From NCBI RefSeq assembly GCF_019396345.1, contig NZ_JAHKRM010000024.1:155788-219787 (forward strand): a DNA stretch of 64,000 nucleotides, read 5' to 3'. This DNA comes from Nonomuraea guangzhouensis. GTDB taxonomy: Bacteria > Actinomycetota > Actinomycetes > Streptosporangiales > Streptosporangiaceae. Below the pieces are notes generated by a model. That model saw only the letters and a list, made by a program, of their open reading frames with translations. It made no database searches and was not told the DNA's origin. Numbering within the stretch: position 1 is the first letter of the stretch; every line of letters begins with the position of its first letter. Shown one piece after another: positions 1 to 6,763 of this stretch. Both the position numbers and the translations under genes were made by a program.

Positions 1-504
1 CCGGAACGGCCGCCGCAGATAGGGGACTAACTCTCCGCGCCAGGCCTCGGCGAAGGTGTGGGCCGGAAGCGTGGCGTACGGGTAGCCCTGCGGGTCGTGC
101 ACGAGTACGGTGTCGTCGCCCACCTCCAGCACCACCAGGTAGTGGTCGGCGCCGACCGCCTTGCCCGAGCCGGGTTGGTAGGCCAACAGACCGAGCTCGA
201 GCGGCCCGGCCAGCACCGGGCCGTCCTGGCAGGCCCGGCGCAGCCGGTCGAGCGCTGCCGCGGCCGTCCCGTCGTCCACGCGCTCGCACTCCCAGCCAAG
301 CAGGTCGATCGCGGCGTCGAGCCCGATCTCGGGGTCCCAGCCGAACGGGCCGAACAGCGGTAGCCGCCCGCCAGTGAGCTGCATCCCGTAAGGGGAGCCC
401 GTCAGGACCTCGATCACGGCCGGGGGCGGCGCCTGGCCGTCGAGGATCATCGCGAGGGAGTTGGCGTAGCAATAGGGCCCGGAGCCCACATAGGTGACAG
501 ACAT
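1..504 (-). CDS. Partial C39-like/BtrH-like cysteine protease-fold protein (3' end off window)
   Basis: The 168 N-terminal codons are open and run off the left edge, so the C-terminus is not seen. The protein starts MSVTYVGSGPYCYANS. Cys12 with Asn15, then His121 (in GADHYLVV) and Asp137 (in VHDPQG), have the order and spacing of the Cys-His-Asp triad of papain-like C39 or BtrH N-terminal folds. In such families this fold cleaves leader peptides or transfers acyl groups. There is no signal peptide, so it should be cytoplasmic. Next to it on the tRNA side lie only gene remnants, so context gives no substrate. Fold assignment is moderate; function is unknown. Confidence 0.6.
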   Translation of the reverse strand, partial: MSVTYVGSGPYCYANSLAMILDGQAPPPAVIEVLTGSPYGMQLTGGRLPLFGPFGWDPEIGLDAAIDLLGWECERVDDGTAAAALDRLRRACQDGPVLAGPLELGLLAYQPGSGKAVGADHYLVVLEVGDDTVLVHDPQGYPYATLPAHTFAEAWRGELVPYLRRPFR

Positions 505-659
505 AGCCCGCACCGTGCCGCCTGACACGGTGTCAGGGTCAAGCCGTCCGCGGCTGCCCCATGACGGAGTTCGGCTGGGCGATGAGGGAACGGTCGTCGT
601 CGCTGAGGTCGTCGATGGCGTTGATCAGGCCGGCTTGAGCGCTGAGTTCGGCAAGTGAC

Positions 660-839
660 CTATTCCTCTGGAGACGCGGGATGCGGCCAGGTGATCGCGG
701 CGAACACCACCGAGCACACCAGGAATCCGGCGCACACCGCCGCGAACCCGGCCCAGAAGGAGCTGAGCGTGGTCGCCACGTCGATACCCAGCAACAACGT
801 GGTGACCCCGCCCGCCGCCAGGCCCCAGACCAGGGGTGG
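660..839 (-). pseudogene. Remnant of a membrane protein C-terminus
   Basis: A short minus-strand frame encodes about 57 residues with two hydrophobic helices (LVWGLAAGGVTTLLLGIDV, then AGFLVCSVVFAAITW) and ends PASPEE-stop. The pattern resembles the C-terminal helices of sodium:solute symporters, but that is an impression, not a match. A stop lies directly upstream and there is no start codon or RBS. At its broken end the plus strand begins a different fragment of about 20 codons (VKKGTNLQGYCWGNKPVWKW, then stop, to about position 901) that looks like the tail of a secreted protein. Two unrelated gene ends abut here, as at a deletion or insertion junction. The rest of 505-1029 shows no gene. 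Confidence 0.4.
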
Positions 840-1029
840 TCAAGAAGGGCACCAACCTCCAGGGCTACTGCTGGGGCAACAAACCCGTCTGGAAGTGGAC
901 ATGAACGGCGGGGGACACCGGGCTCAAGATGGTCCGCTAGCCGTACACAGCGGCCCGGCCAGTGACCGCCGCGCCGTACTGAGGCAACGGCGTTGTCCCC
1001 CAAATGCCCTCATGATCTTGACGCGCGAA

Positions 1030-1063
1030 GGGCCTCCTACCTGCTAGTGCAGATTGGAGGCCC
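1030..1063 (-). terminator. Terminator hairpin of tRNA-Ser
   Basis: GGGCCTCC and GGAGGCCC form a perfect 8-bp outer stem, and the interior holds a second small stem (CTGC-ACTA-GCAG). It begins 8 nt beyond the encoded CCA end of the tRNA and is read in the tRNA direction. No strong U tract follows, as is usual in high-GC actinomycetes. Confidence 0.65.
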
Positions 1064-1070
1064 AAACGAG

Positions 1071-1160
1071 TGGCGGTGGTGGTGGGATTTGAACCCACGG
1101 ATGAGTTGCCCCATCACACGCTTTCGAGGCGTGCGCCCTCGGCCACTAGGCGACACCACC
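1071..1160 (-). tRNA. tRNA-Ser(CGA)
   Basis: This is a class II tRNA of 90 nt with encoded CCA. The acceptor stem pairs GGTGGTG with CACCACC, followed by discriminator G. The anticodon arm is CACGC-CTCGAAA-GCGTG, giving anticodon CGA, which reads UCG. A long variable arm lies between the anticodon arm and the T arm (GTGGG-TTCAAAT-CCCAC), as expected for tRNA-Ser. It is followed by a hairpin terminator. Downstream of its 3' end lie only broken gene fragments, which would fit past use of this tRNA as an integration site. Confidence 0.95.
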
Positions 1161-1170
1161 GTCGACGAGC

Positions 1171-1626
1171 TTACCGGATCCGCCGAGTGCCGAAGAACTC
1201 CTTTAGTACGGCAGCGCACTCCTCGCTCAGCACTCCCATGACGACTTCGGGCCGGTGGTTGAGCCTGCGGTCCCGGACCACGTCCCACAGTGACCCCACG
1301 GCCCCACCCTTCTCGTCGACCGCCCCGTACACGACGCGGTCGACCCGGGCCAGCACCGCGGCGCCCGCGCACATCGTGCACGGCTCCAGCGTGACCACCA
1401 GGGTGCAGCCGTCCAGCCGCCACCGCCCGAGCGACTGAGCGGCCTGCCGCAGGGCCAGGACCTCCGCGTGGGCGGTCGGATCGAAGGAGGCCTCGCGGGA
1501 GTTGCCGGCGGAGGCGAGCACCTCGCCCAGCGGGCCGAGCACGACCGCGCCGACGGGGACCTCGCCGCGGGCGCCGGCCGCGACGGCCTCGGTCAGGGCC
1601 AGGCGCATCGCGTCGGCGTGGTTCAC
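1171..1626 (-). CDS. tadA: tRNA adenosine(34) deaminase TadA
   Basis: TadA converts adenosine to inosine at the wobble position of tRNA-Arg(ACG). The 151-residue protein has the cytidine/deoxycytidylate deaminase fold with both zinc motifs: His53-Ala-Glu55 (zinc ligand and proton shuttle) and Pro82-Cys83-Thr-Met-Cys86. Length is typical of bacterial TadA. Its ATG overlaps the stop of the upstream tadA-associated gene by 4 bp (ATGA), so the two are translationally coupled. It lies just upstream of tRNA-Ser on the same strand. Confidence 0.96.
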   Translation of the reverse strand: MNHADAMRLALTEAVAAGARGEVPVGAVVLGPLGEVLASAGNSREASFDPTAHAEVLALRQAAQSLGRWRLDGCTLVVTLEPCTMCAGAAVLARVDRVVYGAVDEKGGAVGSLWDVVRDRRLNHRPEVVMGVLSEECAAVLKEFFGTRRIR

Positions 1627-2099
1627 CGCAACCGGTCGAGCTCGTCGGCGAAGGACAGCCGCTCGGCGATCACGGAGAGGATGTCGGCGGGCAGCACGCC
1701 CTCTTCCATGCTCAGCTCCAGCAGCTCCTCCGAGCTCACGCCCAGGTCGCTGAGGAGCTCGAAGTCGCCGGCCGGCTTGACGCCCAGCCCGTTGCTCTCC
1801 TTGTCGGGAGCCACGCCGGCGAACTCCGCGAACAGCTCGCCGAGCGTGTCGGACAGGATCGCGTGCGCGTCGGAGAGGAACACTCGCGGCTCCTCGTCAC
1901 CGCGGTAGCGGACGATGGCGAACCACTCGTCCTCCACCTCGACGCAGAGCAGGGCGAGCTCGTCACCGGACAGGCCGAGGGCCTCGGTCACCGCGTCACC
2001 GAAGTCGTCGACGATCTCGGCCGCGCCGAGATCGACCTCGGCGCCGCTCCAGCCGCCGGAGATCTTGACGAAGGCCGCGGAAAAGGTGTTGGACGCCAT
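1623..2099 (-). CDS. tRNA adenosine deaminase-associated protein, copy 1
   Basis: This acidic protein of 158 residues (starts MASNTFSAAF) is of the kind annotated in actinomycetes as tRNA adenosine deaminase-associated, a name based only on linkage to tadA. The ATG chosen follows a short spacer after the next gene upstream; a longer open frame exists upstream but would run through that gene. The middle (VEVEDEWFAIVRYRGDEEPRVFLSD) and the C-terminal half (SDLGVSSEELLELSMEEGVL) match the pattern of the neighbouring copy, so the two arose by tandem duplication. No catalytic motif is visible. It overlaps tadA by 4 bp. Confidence 0.8.
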   Translation of the reverse strand: MASNTFSAAFVKISGGWSGAEVDLGAAEIVDDFGDAVTEALGLSGDELALLCVEVEDEWFAIVRYRGDEEPRVFLSDAHAILSDTLGELFAEFAGVAPDKESNGLGVKPAGDFELLSDLGVSSEELLELSMEEGVLPADILSVIAERLSFADELDRLR

Positions 2100-2115
2100 G
2101 TCCGTGCTCCAGGGG

Positions 2116-2625
2116 TCAGCCGAAGACCGATTCGATGGCCCGCTCGAACGGCTCGGAGAAACCGAGCCGCGCGGCGATGCTGGACAGCACGTCCTCCGGG
2201 AGGAGTTCGATGTCGCCGGAGAGTATGCCCAGCTCCATCTCGTCGAGTCCCAGGTCCGCGAAGATCGACAGATCGCCTGCGGGGAGCACCGTCTCCTCGT
2301 CCTGGAGGATCTCGTCGAGCTCCTCCTCGTCGGGGATCGGCACGTCGAGGAAATCGAGAACCTGCTCGGCCAGCGGGAAGTCCCAGGACGCGGCGATGTC
2401 GGACAGGAAGACATCGACGCGATCACCGAGGACCCGCAGCGCCACGAAGAACTCGTCTCCGACGGCGACCAGGCCGATCGTGCCACTCTCGCTCGGCTGC
2501 TGGCGCAGAGCCTTGATCAGGCCGTGCAGATCGGACGTCAGCGCGACCGGCAGCAGCTCGGCGTCCCAGCATTCATCCTCGCGATAGACCACGATGGCGA
2601 AGTCGAGCGCATCTTCTTCTGTCAT
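2116..2625 (-). CDS. tRNA adenosine deaminase-associated protein, copy 2
   Basis: This second, very acidic paralog has 169 residues (starts MTEEDALDFAIVVYREDECW). It shares with copy 1 the hydrophobic strand followed by VFLSD and the repeated C-terminal pattern (FADLGLDEMELGILSGDIELLPEDVLSSIAARLGF in two parts). The start is chosen at the ATG preceded by a GGGGTGGA stretch; a frame extension of 18 codons upstream lacks an RBS. It is the first gene of a tadA-ward operon and is divergent from upp. Molecular role unknown; the conserved linkage suggests a partner or modulator of TadA, which is inference. Confidence 0.78.
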   Translation of the reverse strand: MTEEDALDFAIVVYREDECWDAELLPVALTSDLHGLIKALRQQPSESGTIGLVAVGDEFFVALRVLGDRVDVFLSDIAASWDFPLAEQVLDFLDVPIPDEEELDEILQDEETVLPAGDLSIFADLGLDEMELGILSGDIELLPEDVLSSIAARLGFSEPFERAIESVFG

Positions 2626-2765
2626 CGTCCACCCCACGACGTGGCCACTTCGGCCTCCAATCGTTCCAGACCCGACCACCCCCCGTGTGCCGCTCCGACC
2701 AAATTGTGATCAAAACCGATGACGCGACGTGCCGGTTCGTTGCACACAAGATAGCGTTGTCCCTT

Positions 2766-3404
2766 ATGGAAACCCTCGTCGTCGACCATCCTCTCGTAGC
2801 ACACAAGCTCACGACGCTACGTGATGTCCGGACGGACTCGCCGACGTTCCGCCGGCTGGCGGACGAACTGGTGACCCTGCTGGCGTATGAGGCGACCCGC
2901 GATGTCCGGGTCATCGACGTGACCGTGCAGACCCCGGTCGCCGATGCCCACGGGGTACGGATGGCCAAGCCGTCCCCGCTGGTCGTGCCGATCCTGCGGG
3001 CGGGCCTCGGCATGCTCGACGGCATGACCAGGCTGCTGCCCACGGCCGAGGTCGGCTTCCTCGGCATGATCCGCAACGAGTCGACGCTGCAGGCCGAGAC
3101 CTACGCCACCCGGCTGCCCGACGACCTTTCCGGGCGCCAGTGCTATGTGGTCGACCCCATGCTGGCCACCGGCGGCACGCTCGCCGCGGCCGTGCGGTTC
3201 CTGTTCGACCGCGGGGCCGTCGACGTCACGGCGATCTGCCTGCTCGCGGCGCCCGAGGGGCTGGCGTACATGGACAAGGTGTTCGCCAACTCCGGCAAGC
3301 CGATCCGCGTCGTGACCGCCGCCCTCGACGAGCGGCTGAACGAGAACGGTTACATCGTTCCAGGGCTGGGTGACGCGGGAGATCGACTCTACGGAGTTGT
3401 CTGA
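2766..3404 (+). CDS. upp: Uracil phosphoribosyltransferase
   Basis: Upp salvages uracil with PRPP to UMP in the cytosol. The 212-residue product starts METLVVDHPLVAHKLTTLRD, as the family does, and contains the PRPP-binding loop VDPMLATGGTL (about residues 130-140) and the uracil-binding C-terminal loop (IVPGLGDAGDRLYG). The ATG was preferred over an upstream in-frame start because the N-terminus then aligns with the family. A TAGCGT hexamer lies 8 nt before the ATG and there is no clear RBS, so transcription may start at or near the start codon. It is divergent from the tadA operon. Confidence 0.95.
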   Translation: METLVVDHPLVAHKLTTLRDVRTDSPTFRRLADELVTLLAYEATRDVRVIDVTVQTPVADAHGVRMAKPSPLVVPILRAGLGMLDGMTRLLPTAEVGFLGMIRNESTLQAETYATRLPDDLSGRQCYVVDPMLATGGTLAAAVRFLFDRGAVDVTAICLLAAPEGLAYMDKVFANSGKPIRVVTAALDERLNENGYIVPGLGDAGDRLYGVV

Positions 3405-3499
3405 CCTGCCACGCTGCGCACTCACTTCGTTACATACTGTTGTCACGTGGGTATGGGGTGAGGGGAAGGCAACTTCCGCACGCGCGTGGGGGGAGCACG

Positions 3500-3535
3500 A
3501 TGAGCGAGTTTCCGATTACCGAGGTGTTCTCGTGA
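3500..3535 (+). CDS. Candidate 11-residue coupled leader ORF
   Basis: A strong purine-rich RBS (GGGGGGAG) lies 4 nt before an ATG that opens MSEFPITEVFS-stop. The TGA overlaps the GTG start of the next gene in a GTGA junction, the arrangement of translational coupling. The peptide is too short to judge by coding statistics. It may be a true leader peptide or only a mechanism to load ribosomes on the 74-residue gene. It does not match any leader peptide I know. Confidence 0.4.
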   Translation: MSEFPITEVFS

Positions 3536-3756
3536 GTGAGCACACCGAGGCGGAGTCAAGTCCGTACGCGGACGTGGAGACGGCACTCCGCGAGGAGTTC
3601 GCCGGCATCCACTCCGCGGTCACCGTAACGCGCTGCGTCGAAGCGGCGCACTACGGCGCGCTGGAGGTCACGGGCTACGCCCATCCGAGTCTCGTCGAGC
3701 GGATCGCGCGCAAGCACCTTCACGTCCTGGCTCTGGTGGCCAGCGAACGTGGCTAA
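3532..3756 (+). CDS. Small helical protein, possibly three-helix-bundle dimerization type
   Basis: This 74-residue product starts at GTG (MSEHTEAESSPYADVETALR) with a GAGG RBS upstream. It is helix-rich with no membrane segment and ends HPSLVERIARKHLHVLALVASERG. The pattern resembles small actinobacterial proteins labelled three-helix bundle dimerization domain; function is not known. It is monocistronic apart from the 11-codon ORF that overlaps its start, and is followed by 96 bp of promoter-like spacer. Confidence 0.55.
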   Translation: MSEHTEAESSPYADVETALREEFAGIHSAVTVTRCVEAAHYGALEVTGYAHPSLVERIARKHLHVLALVASERG

Positions 3757-3852
3757 GCAAGATCAAAACTAACCCGCAAAGTCACCTTTACCCCGGCATT
3801 GGGGTGGGTAATGTATACGGCGGGTGTAGAAGGTAGTGGTACGGAGGCGACA

Positions 3853-4011
3853 GTGCAGGTCAAAAAGGTCTTCACATACGGGGGTATCGCTTTTGTGGCG
3901 TACTACCTGTTCGCGCGACCAACCGACGCCGCTGAGGCGGTCAGAGGGGCGTTCGACACCATGATCAACGGGGCCGACTCACTGGCCCAATTCGTGAACG
4001 TTCTCTCATGA
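3853..4011 (+). CDS. Small single-pass membrane protein
   Basis: The GTG start is preceded by a GGAGG RBS; an upstream ATG in frame lacks one. The 52-residue product has one membrane helix (VFTYGGIAFVAYYLFARP) and a short C-terminal helix (DTMINGADSLAQFVNVLS). Its stop overlaps the ATG of the downstream PH-domain gene (ATGA), so the two are likely made together and may act as a complex. I do not recognise the family. Confidence 0.6.
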   Translation: MQVKKVFTYGGIAFVAYYLFARPTDAAEAVRGAFDTMINGADSLAQFVNVLS

Positions 4012-4538
4012 GACTTGTGACCCACGGAGACTCTGCTCCGGCGTCGGTCAACCGTTACCTTCTCCCCCACGAACAACAGGTCATCATGGTACGGCGTCAC
4101 CCAGCCGTGCTGCTTCGCCCGGTCGCCGAGGTCTTCGGCGGCCTGATCGTCGCCGGGTTGCTCAGCAAGATTTTCGGCGGCGAGGGGAGCAGCACGGCCC
4201 TCGTTGTCGTGTGGTGGCTCTGGTTGCTGCTGTTGATCCGTTTTGTATGGAAAGTCGCGGAGTGGTCGGTTGACTACTTTGTGGTTACCTCAAAGCGGAT
4301 GTTGCTCACCACAGGCCTCATCACCCGCAAAGTCGCGATGATGCCTTTGGGCAAGGTCACCGACATGAGCTTCCAGCGATCTCTGCTTGGGCGCATGCTC
4401 GGTTACGGTGAGTTCATCCTCGAATCCGCTGGTCAGGATCAGGCGCTGTCAACAGTCGAGTACATTCCGTATCCGGAGACCTTGTACCTCGAGGTCTGCC
4501 AGATGCTTTTCCCCAGCAAGGACGACAGCGACGATTAA
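4008..4538 (+). CDS. bPH2 (DUF304/YdbS-type) PH-domain membrane protein
   Basis: The 176-residue protein has a short cytosolic N-terminus (YLLPHEQQVIMVRRHPAVLL), two membrane helices (about residues 42-58 and 63-82, the second WWLWLLLLIRF) and then a bacterial PH-like domain (VDYFVVTSKRMLLTTGLITRKVAMMPLGKV, in two parts) that ends in an acidic tail. This architecture is typical of YdbS/YdbT-like proteins, whose role is mostly unknown. It is coupled to the upstream 52-residue membrane protein. The basic stretch TSKRMLLTTGLITRK is the conserved signature. Confidence 0.82.
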   Translation: MRLVTHGDSAPASVNRYLLPHEQQVIMVRRHPAVLLRPVAEVFGGLIVAGLLSKIFGGEGSSTALVVVWWLWLLLLIRFVWKVAEWSVDYFVVTSKRMLLTTGLITRKVAMMPLGKVTDMSFQRSLLGRMLGYGEFILESAGQDQALSTVEYIPYPETLYLEVCQMLFPSKDDSDD

Positions 4539-4635
4539 TCCGTGACTCAGGGAATTCTTCACGCGGGGATACCCGATTGCGCGACTTCATGCAATCATTG
4601 CGGAGTGTTGACCCTTCCCCGCCTTGAGAGATGAG

Positions 4636-5979
4636 ATGCCGAGTCAGGGAACCATCGGAGACCGCGTCCGAGGACTGCGGCTAAACAGGCGGATGTCTCA
4701 GGCCCAGCTGGCCGGACCCGACCTTTCTGACAGTTATGTCTCGCTCATCGAGTCGGGCAAGCGGACACCGACTCCGGTTGTAGCAAGACTCCTGGCCGAG
4801 CGCCTGGGGTGCACCACCGAGTTCCTCCTGCATGGGATCGAGCCTCGGCAGCGCATCGATACCGAGCTCGGCCTCCGCCACGCGGAGCTTGAGCTGCAGC
4901 ACGGCGACCCCATCGTCGCGGCCGACCGTTTCACGGAGATCGTGAAGGCGTCCGACGAGGAAAACGCGCTGCTGACCGCGCACGCCCGCTTCGGCAGGGC
5001 GCGCGCTCTCGAAGCACAGGGTCGGCTCGGCCAGGCGGTCGAGGCGTTCGAGCGACTGCGCAGAGAGGCGGCGGCGCATCCCGAGCGCCTGGCCGATCTG
5101 CCGCTCGCCGTGGCGCTGAGCCGCTGCTACCAGCGGGCGGGCGACCGTCTGCGGGCTCGCGACCTGGCCGCGCACGCGCTGGAGCAGGCGGAGCGGCTCG
5201 CGGTCACGCAGGGCGAGATCGCCATCGACCTGGCCGCCGCGCTGGTCGAGGCGCGCAGCGGACGCGAAGGCGACTCCCCCGAGCTCGACTATGTCCGGCG
5301 GGTGCTCGACGCCAGCGGCGTGCCTGACATTGTGGACCGTTCCGCTGAGATCCACACCCTCTGGCAGGCCAGCGTTGCCGCGGCCGGTGGCGAGGACTCC
5401 GCGCTGGCCGTACGACTGGCCGACGACGCGATCATGGCAGGTCGGCCCGCCAGGCTGGCACTCCAGCTGGCCCGGGCGGCCATGCACTGGGCCAGGCTCG
5501 ACTCGTCGCCGCTCGCCGAGGCGGACCTGTGGGCCGAGGCGGCGACTCGCGCGTTCGCGAGCACCGCGGGCAGCGCGCAGGAGCACGGCGAGAGTCTCAT
5601 CGCGCACGCCAGGGTCAAGCTGCGGAAGCAGGACGCCGTGCGGGCAGGTGAGCTGGCCACGTCGGCGCTCGACCTGGTGCACGACGCCCCGGGCACGGCA
5701 CCGGCCGAGGCGCATCTGGTGCTCGCCACCGTCGCGCTCGCGCTCAACGCCGACACGGCGCGGCACCTGGGCGAGGCCCAGCAATTGCTCGACACGCTCA
5801 ACCATCCGGTGTTCGGCTCCGACAGGCAGGCCGCACGCTGCTGGCGAGAGCTGGGCGACCTTTACGGCAAGTCAGGGGACAAGGCACAGCAGACCCGCGC
5901 CTATCGCAAGGCGCTGGAAGCGGCCGGCGTTCATTCCGCACTGGCAGGGGTGAAGATCGACGCTTCTGTGTCCCGCTAG
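4636..5979 (+). CDS. XRE-family HTH regulator with TPR-like repeats
   Basis: The product has about 447 residues. The N-terminal helix-turn-helix (IGDRVRGLRLNRRMSQAQLA, then SYVSLIESGKRTPTPVVARL) is of the Cro/C1 type. The rest, from about residue 75, is a long series of Ala-rich helical hairpins resembling TPRs (for example YQRAGDRLRARDLAAHALEQ and LGDLYGKSGDKAQQTRAYRKAL near the C-terminus). Such proteins often sense a peptide or a partner protein. A TTG 12 bp upstream is in frame; the ATG follows a GAGAG stretch. The gene stands alone; its target is not evident. Confidence 0.85.
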   Translation: MPSQGTIGDRVRGLRLNRRMSQAQLAGPDLSDSYVSLIESGKRTPTPVVARLLAERLGCTTEFLLHGIEPRQRIDTELGLRHAELELQHGDPIVAADRFTEIVKASDEENALLTAHARFGRARALEAQGRLGQAVEAFERLRREAAAHPERLADLPLAVALSRCYQRAGDRLRARDLAAHALEQAERLAVTQGEIAIDLAAALVEARSGREGDSPELDYVRRVLDASGVPDIVDRSAEIHTLWQASVAAAGGEDSALAVRLADDAIMAGRPARLALQLARAAMHWARLDSSPLAEADLWAEAATRAFASTAGSAQEHGESLIAHARVKLRKQDAVRAGELATSALDLVHDAPGTAPAEAHLVLATVALALNADTARHLGEAQQLLDTLNHPVFGSDRQAARCWRELGDLYGKSGDKAQQTRAYRKALEAAGVHSALAGVKIDASVSR

Positions 5980-6029
5980 CCTCCGGGAGCTCCAGATTTG
6001 GTTTTTGAGTCTGGAATAATTAGGGTCTA

Positions 6030-6056
6030 CCAGTCATTGACTCATGGGATGACTGG
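6030..6056. promoter_or_regulatory. Inverted repeat upstream of the GntR regulator gene
   Basis: CCAGTCAT and ATGACTGG are perfect 8-bp arms separated by 11 bp. The right arm ends 20 bp before the GTG of the gntR-type gene and just ahead of its GGAGGAGG RBS. The position suits an autoregulatory operator; the arms could also fold as an RNA hairpin in the leader. The surrounding 40 bp is AT-richer than average, as expected of a promoter region. Confidence 0.5.
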
Positions 6057-6076
6057 CACCCCGGAGGAGGCGGACT

Positions 6077-6754
6077 GTGAGTCTGCGTACGGCTCAGCGA
6101 GCTTCGCTCGTCGACCAGGTGATCGATCAACTCAAGGAGCAGATCACCTCAGGGTTGTGGCAGATGAACGGCAAGATTCCTACCGAGACGGTGCTCGCTG
6201 AGCAGCTCGGGGTGGGGCGCAACACCGTACGCGAGGCCGTACGCGCGCTCACCCACGCCGGGCTGCTGGAGTGCCGCCAGGGCGACGGGACCTATGTCCG
6301 AGCCACGAGCGAGCTCTCCGGCGCGATGCTCAGGCGCCTGCGCCAGGCGGAGCAGCTGGAGATCCTCGAGGTGCGGCGCGCGCTGGAGGTCGAATCGGCC
6401 CGTCTGGCCGCGACCAGGCGCACTGACGAGGACATCGTGCGCATCGAGGCCGCACTGGCCGAGCGCGACCGCGCTTGGGAGCTGGACGACCCGGACGCCT
6501 TCGTCGAGGCCGACCTGGCGTTCCACATGTCGGTGGCGCACGCCACGCACAACCTCGTGCTGATCGACCTCTATGAGGACTTCTCGGCGGCGCTGCGGGC
6601 CAGCATCACGGCCGCGGGCACGTCGCTGAACAAGAGCTACATTCCCCACGACGCCATCGCGCGGGCCATCTCCTCGGGCGACGCCACCGCCGCCGAGCGC
6701 GCCGGCCACGCCTGCATGGAGCACATTCTCATCGCGCTCACCGAAGGCGAATGA
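6077..6754 (+). CDS. GntR-family (FadR subfamily) transcriptional regulator
   Basis: The GTG start has a strong GGAGGAGG RBS. The 225-residue product has a winged HTH (about 10-75, with KIPTETVLAEQLGVGRNTVR) and an FCD ligand-binding domain (about 90-215) with metal-ligand candidates Asp and His (EADLAFHMSVAHATHN and a C-terminal GHACMEH). FCD regulators usually answer to small carboxylates. No metabolic genes follow on this strand; the next gene is the convergent dnaN paralog. An inverted repeat lies upstream, so autoregulation is plausible. Confidence 0.9.
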   Translation: MSLRTAQRASLVDQVIDQLKEQITSGLWQMNGKIPTETVLAEQLGVGRNTVREAVRALTHAGLLECRQGDGTYVRATSELSGAMLRRLRQAEQLEILEVRRALEVESARLAATRRTDEDIVRIEAALAERDRAWELDDPDAFVEADLAFHMSVAHATHNLVLIDLYEDFSAALRASITAAGTSLNKSYIPHDAIARAISSGDATAAERAGHACMEHILIALTEGE

Positions 6755-6763
6755 TCCTGCGGC

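Noticed and set aside
539..1047. Overlapping frames of 76-154 codons near the tRNA considered as genes
   Set aside because: They lack RBS and coherent composition; one frame clearly holds only the tail of a membrane protein, so the stretch is treated as remnants.
4551..4580. Possible SigR promoter (GGGAAT) upstream of the XRE-TPR gene
   Set aside because: No GTT occurs at 18 or 19 bp spacing, unlike at trxB.
4681..5805. 374-codon minus-strand frame opposite the XRE-TPR regulator
   Set aside because: No motifs and no start signals, while the plus strand carries a clear HTH.
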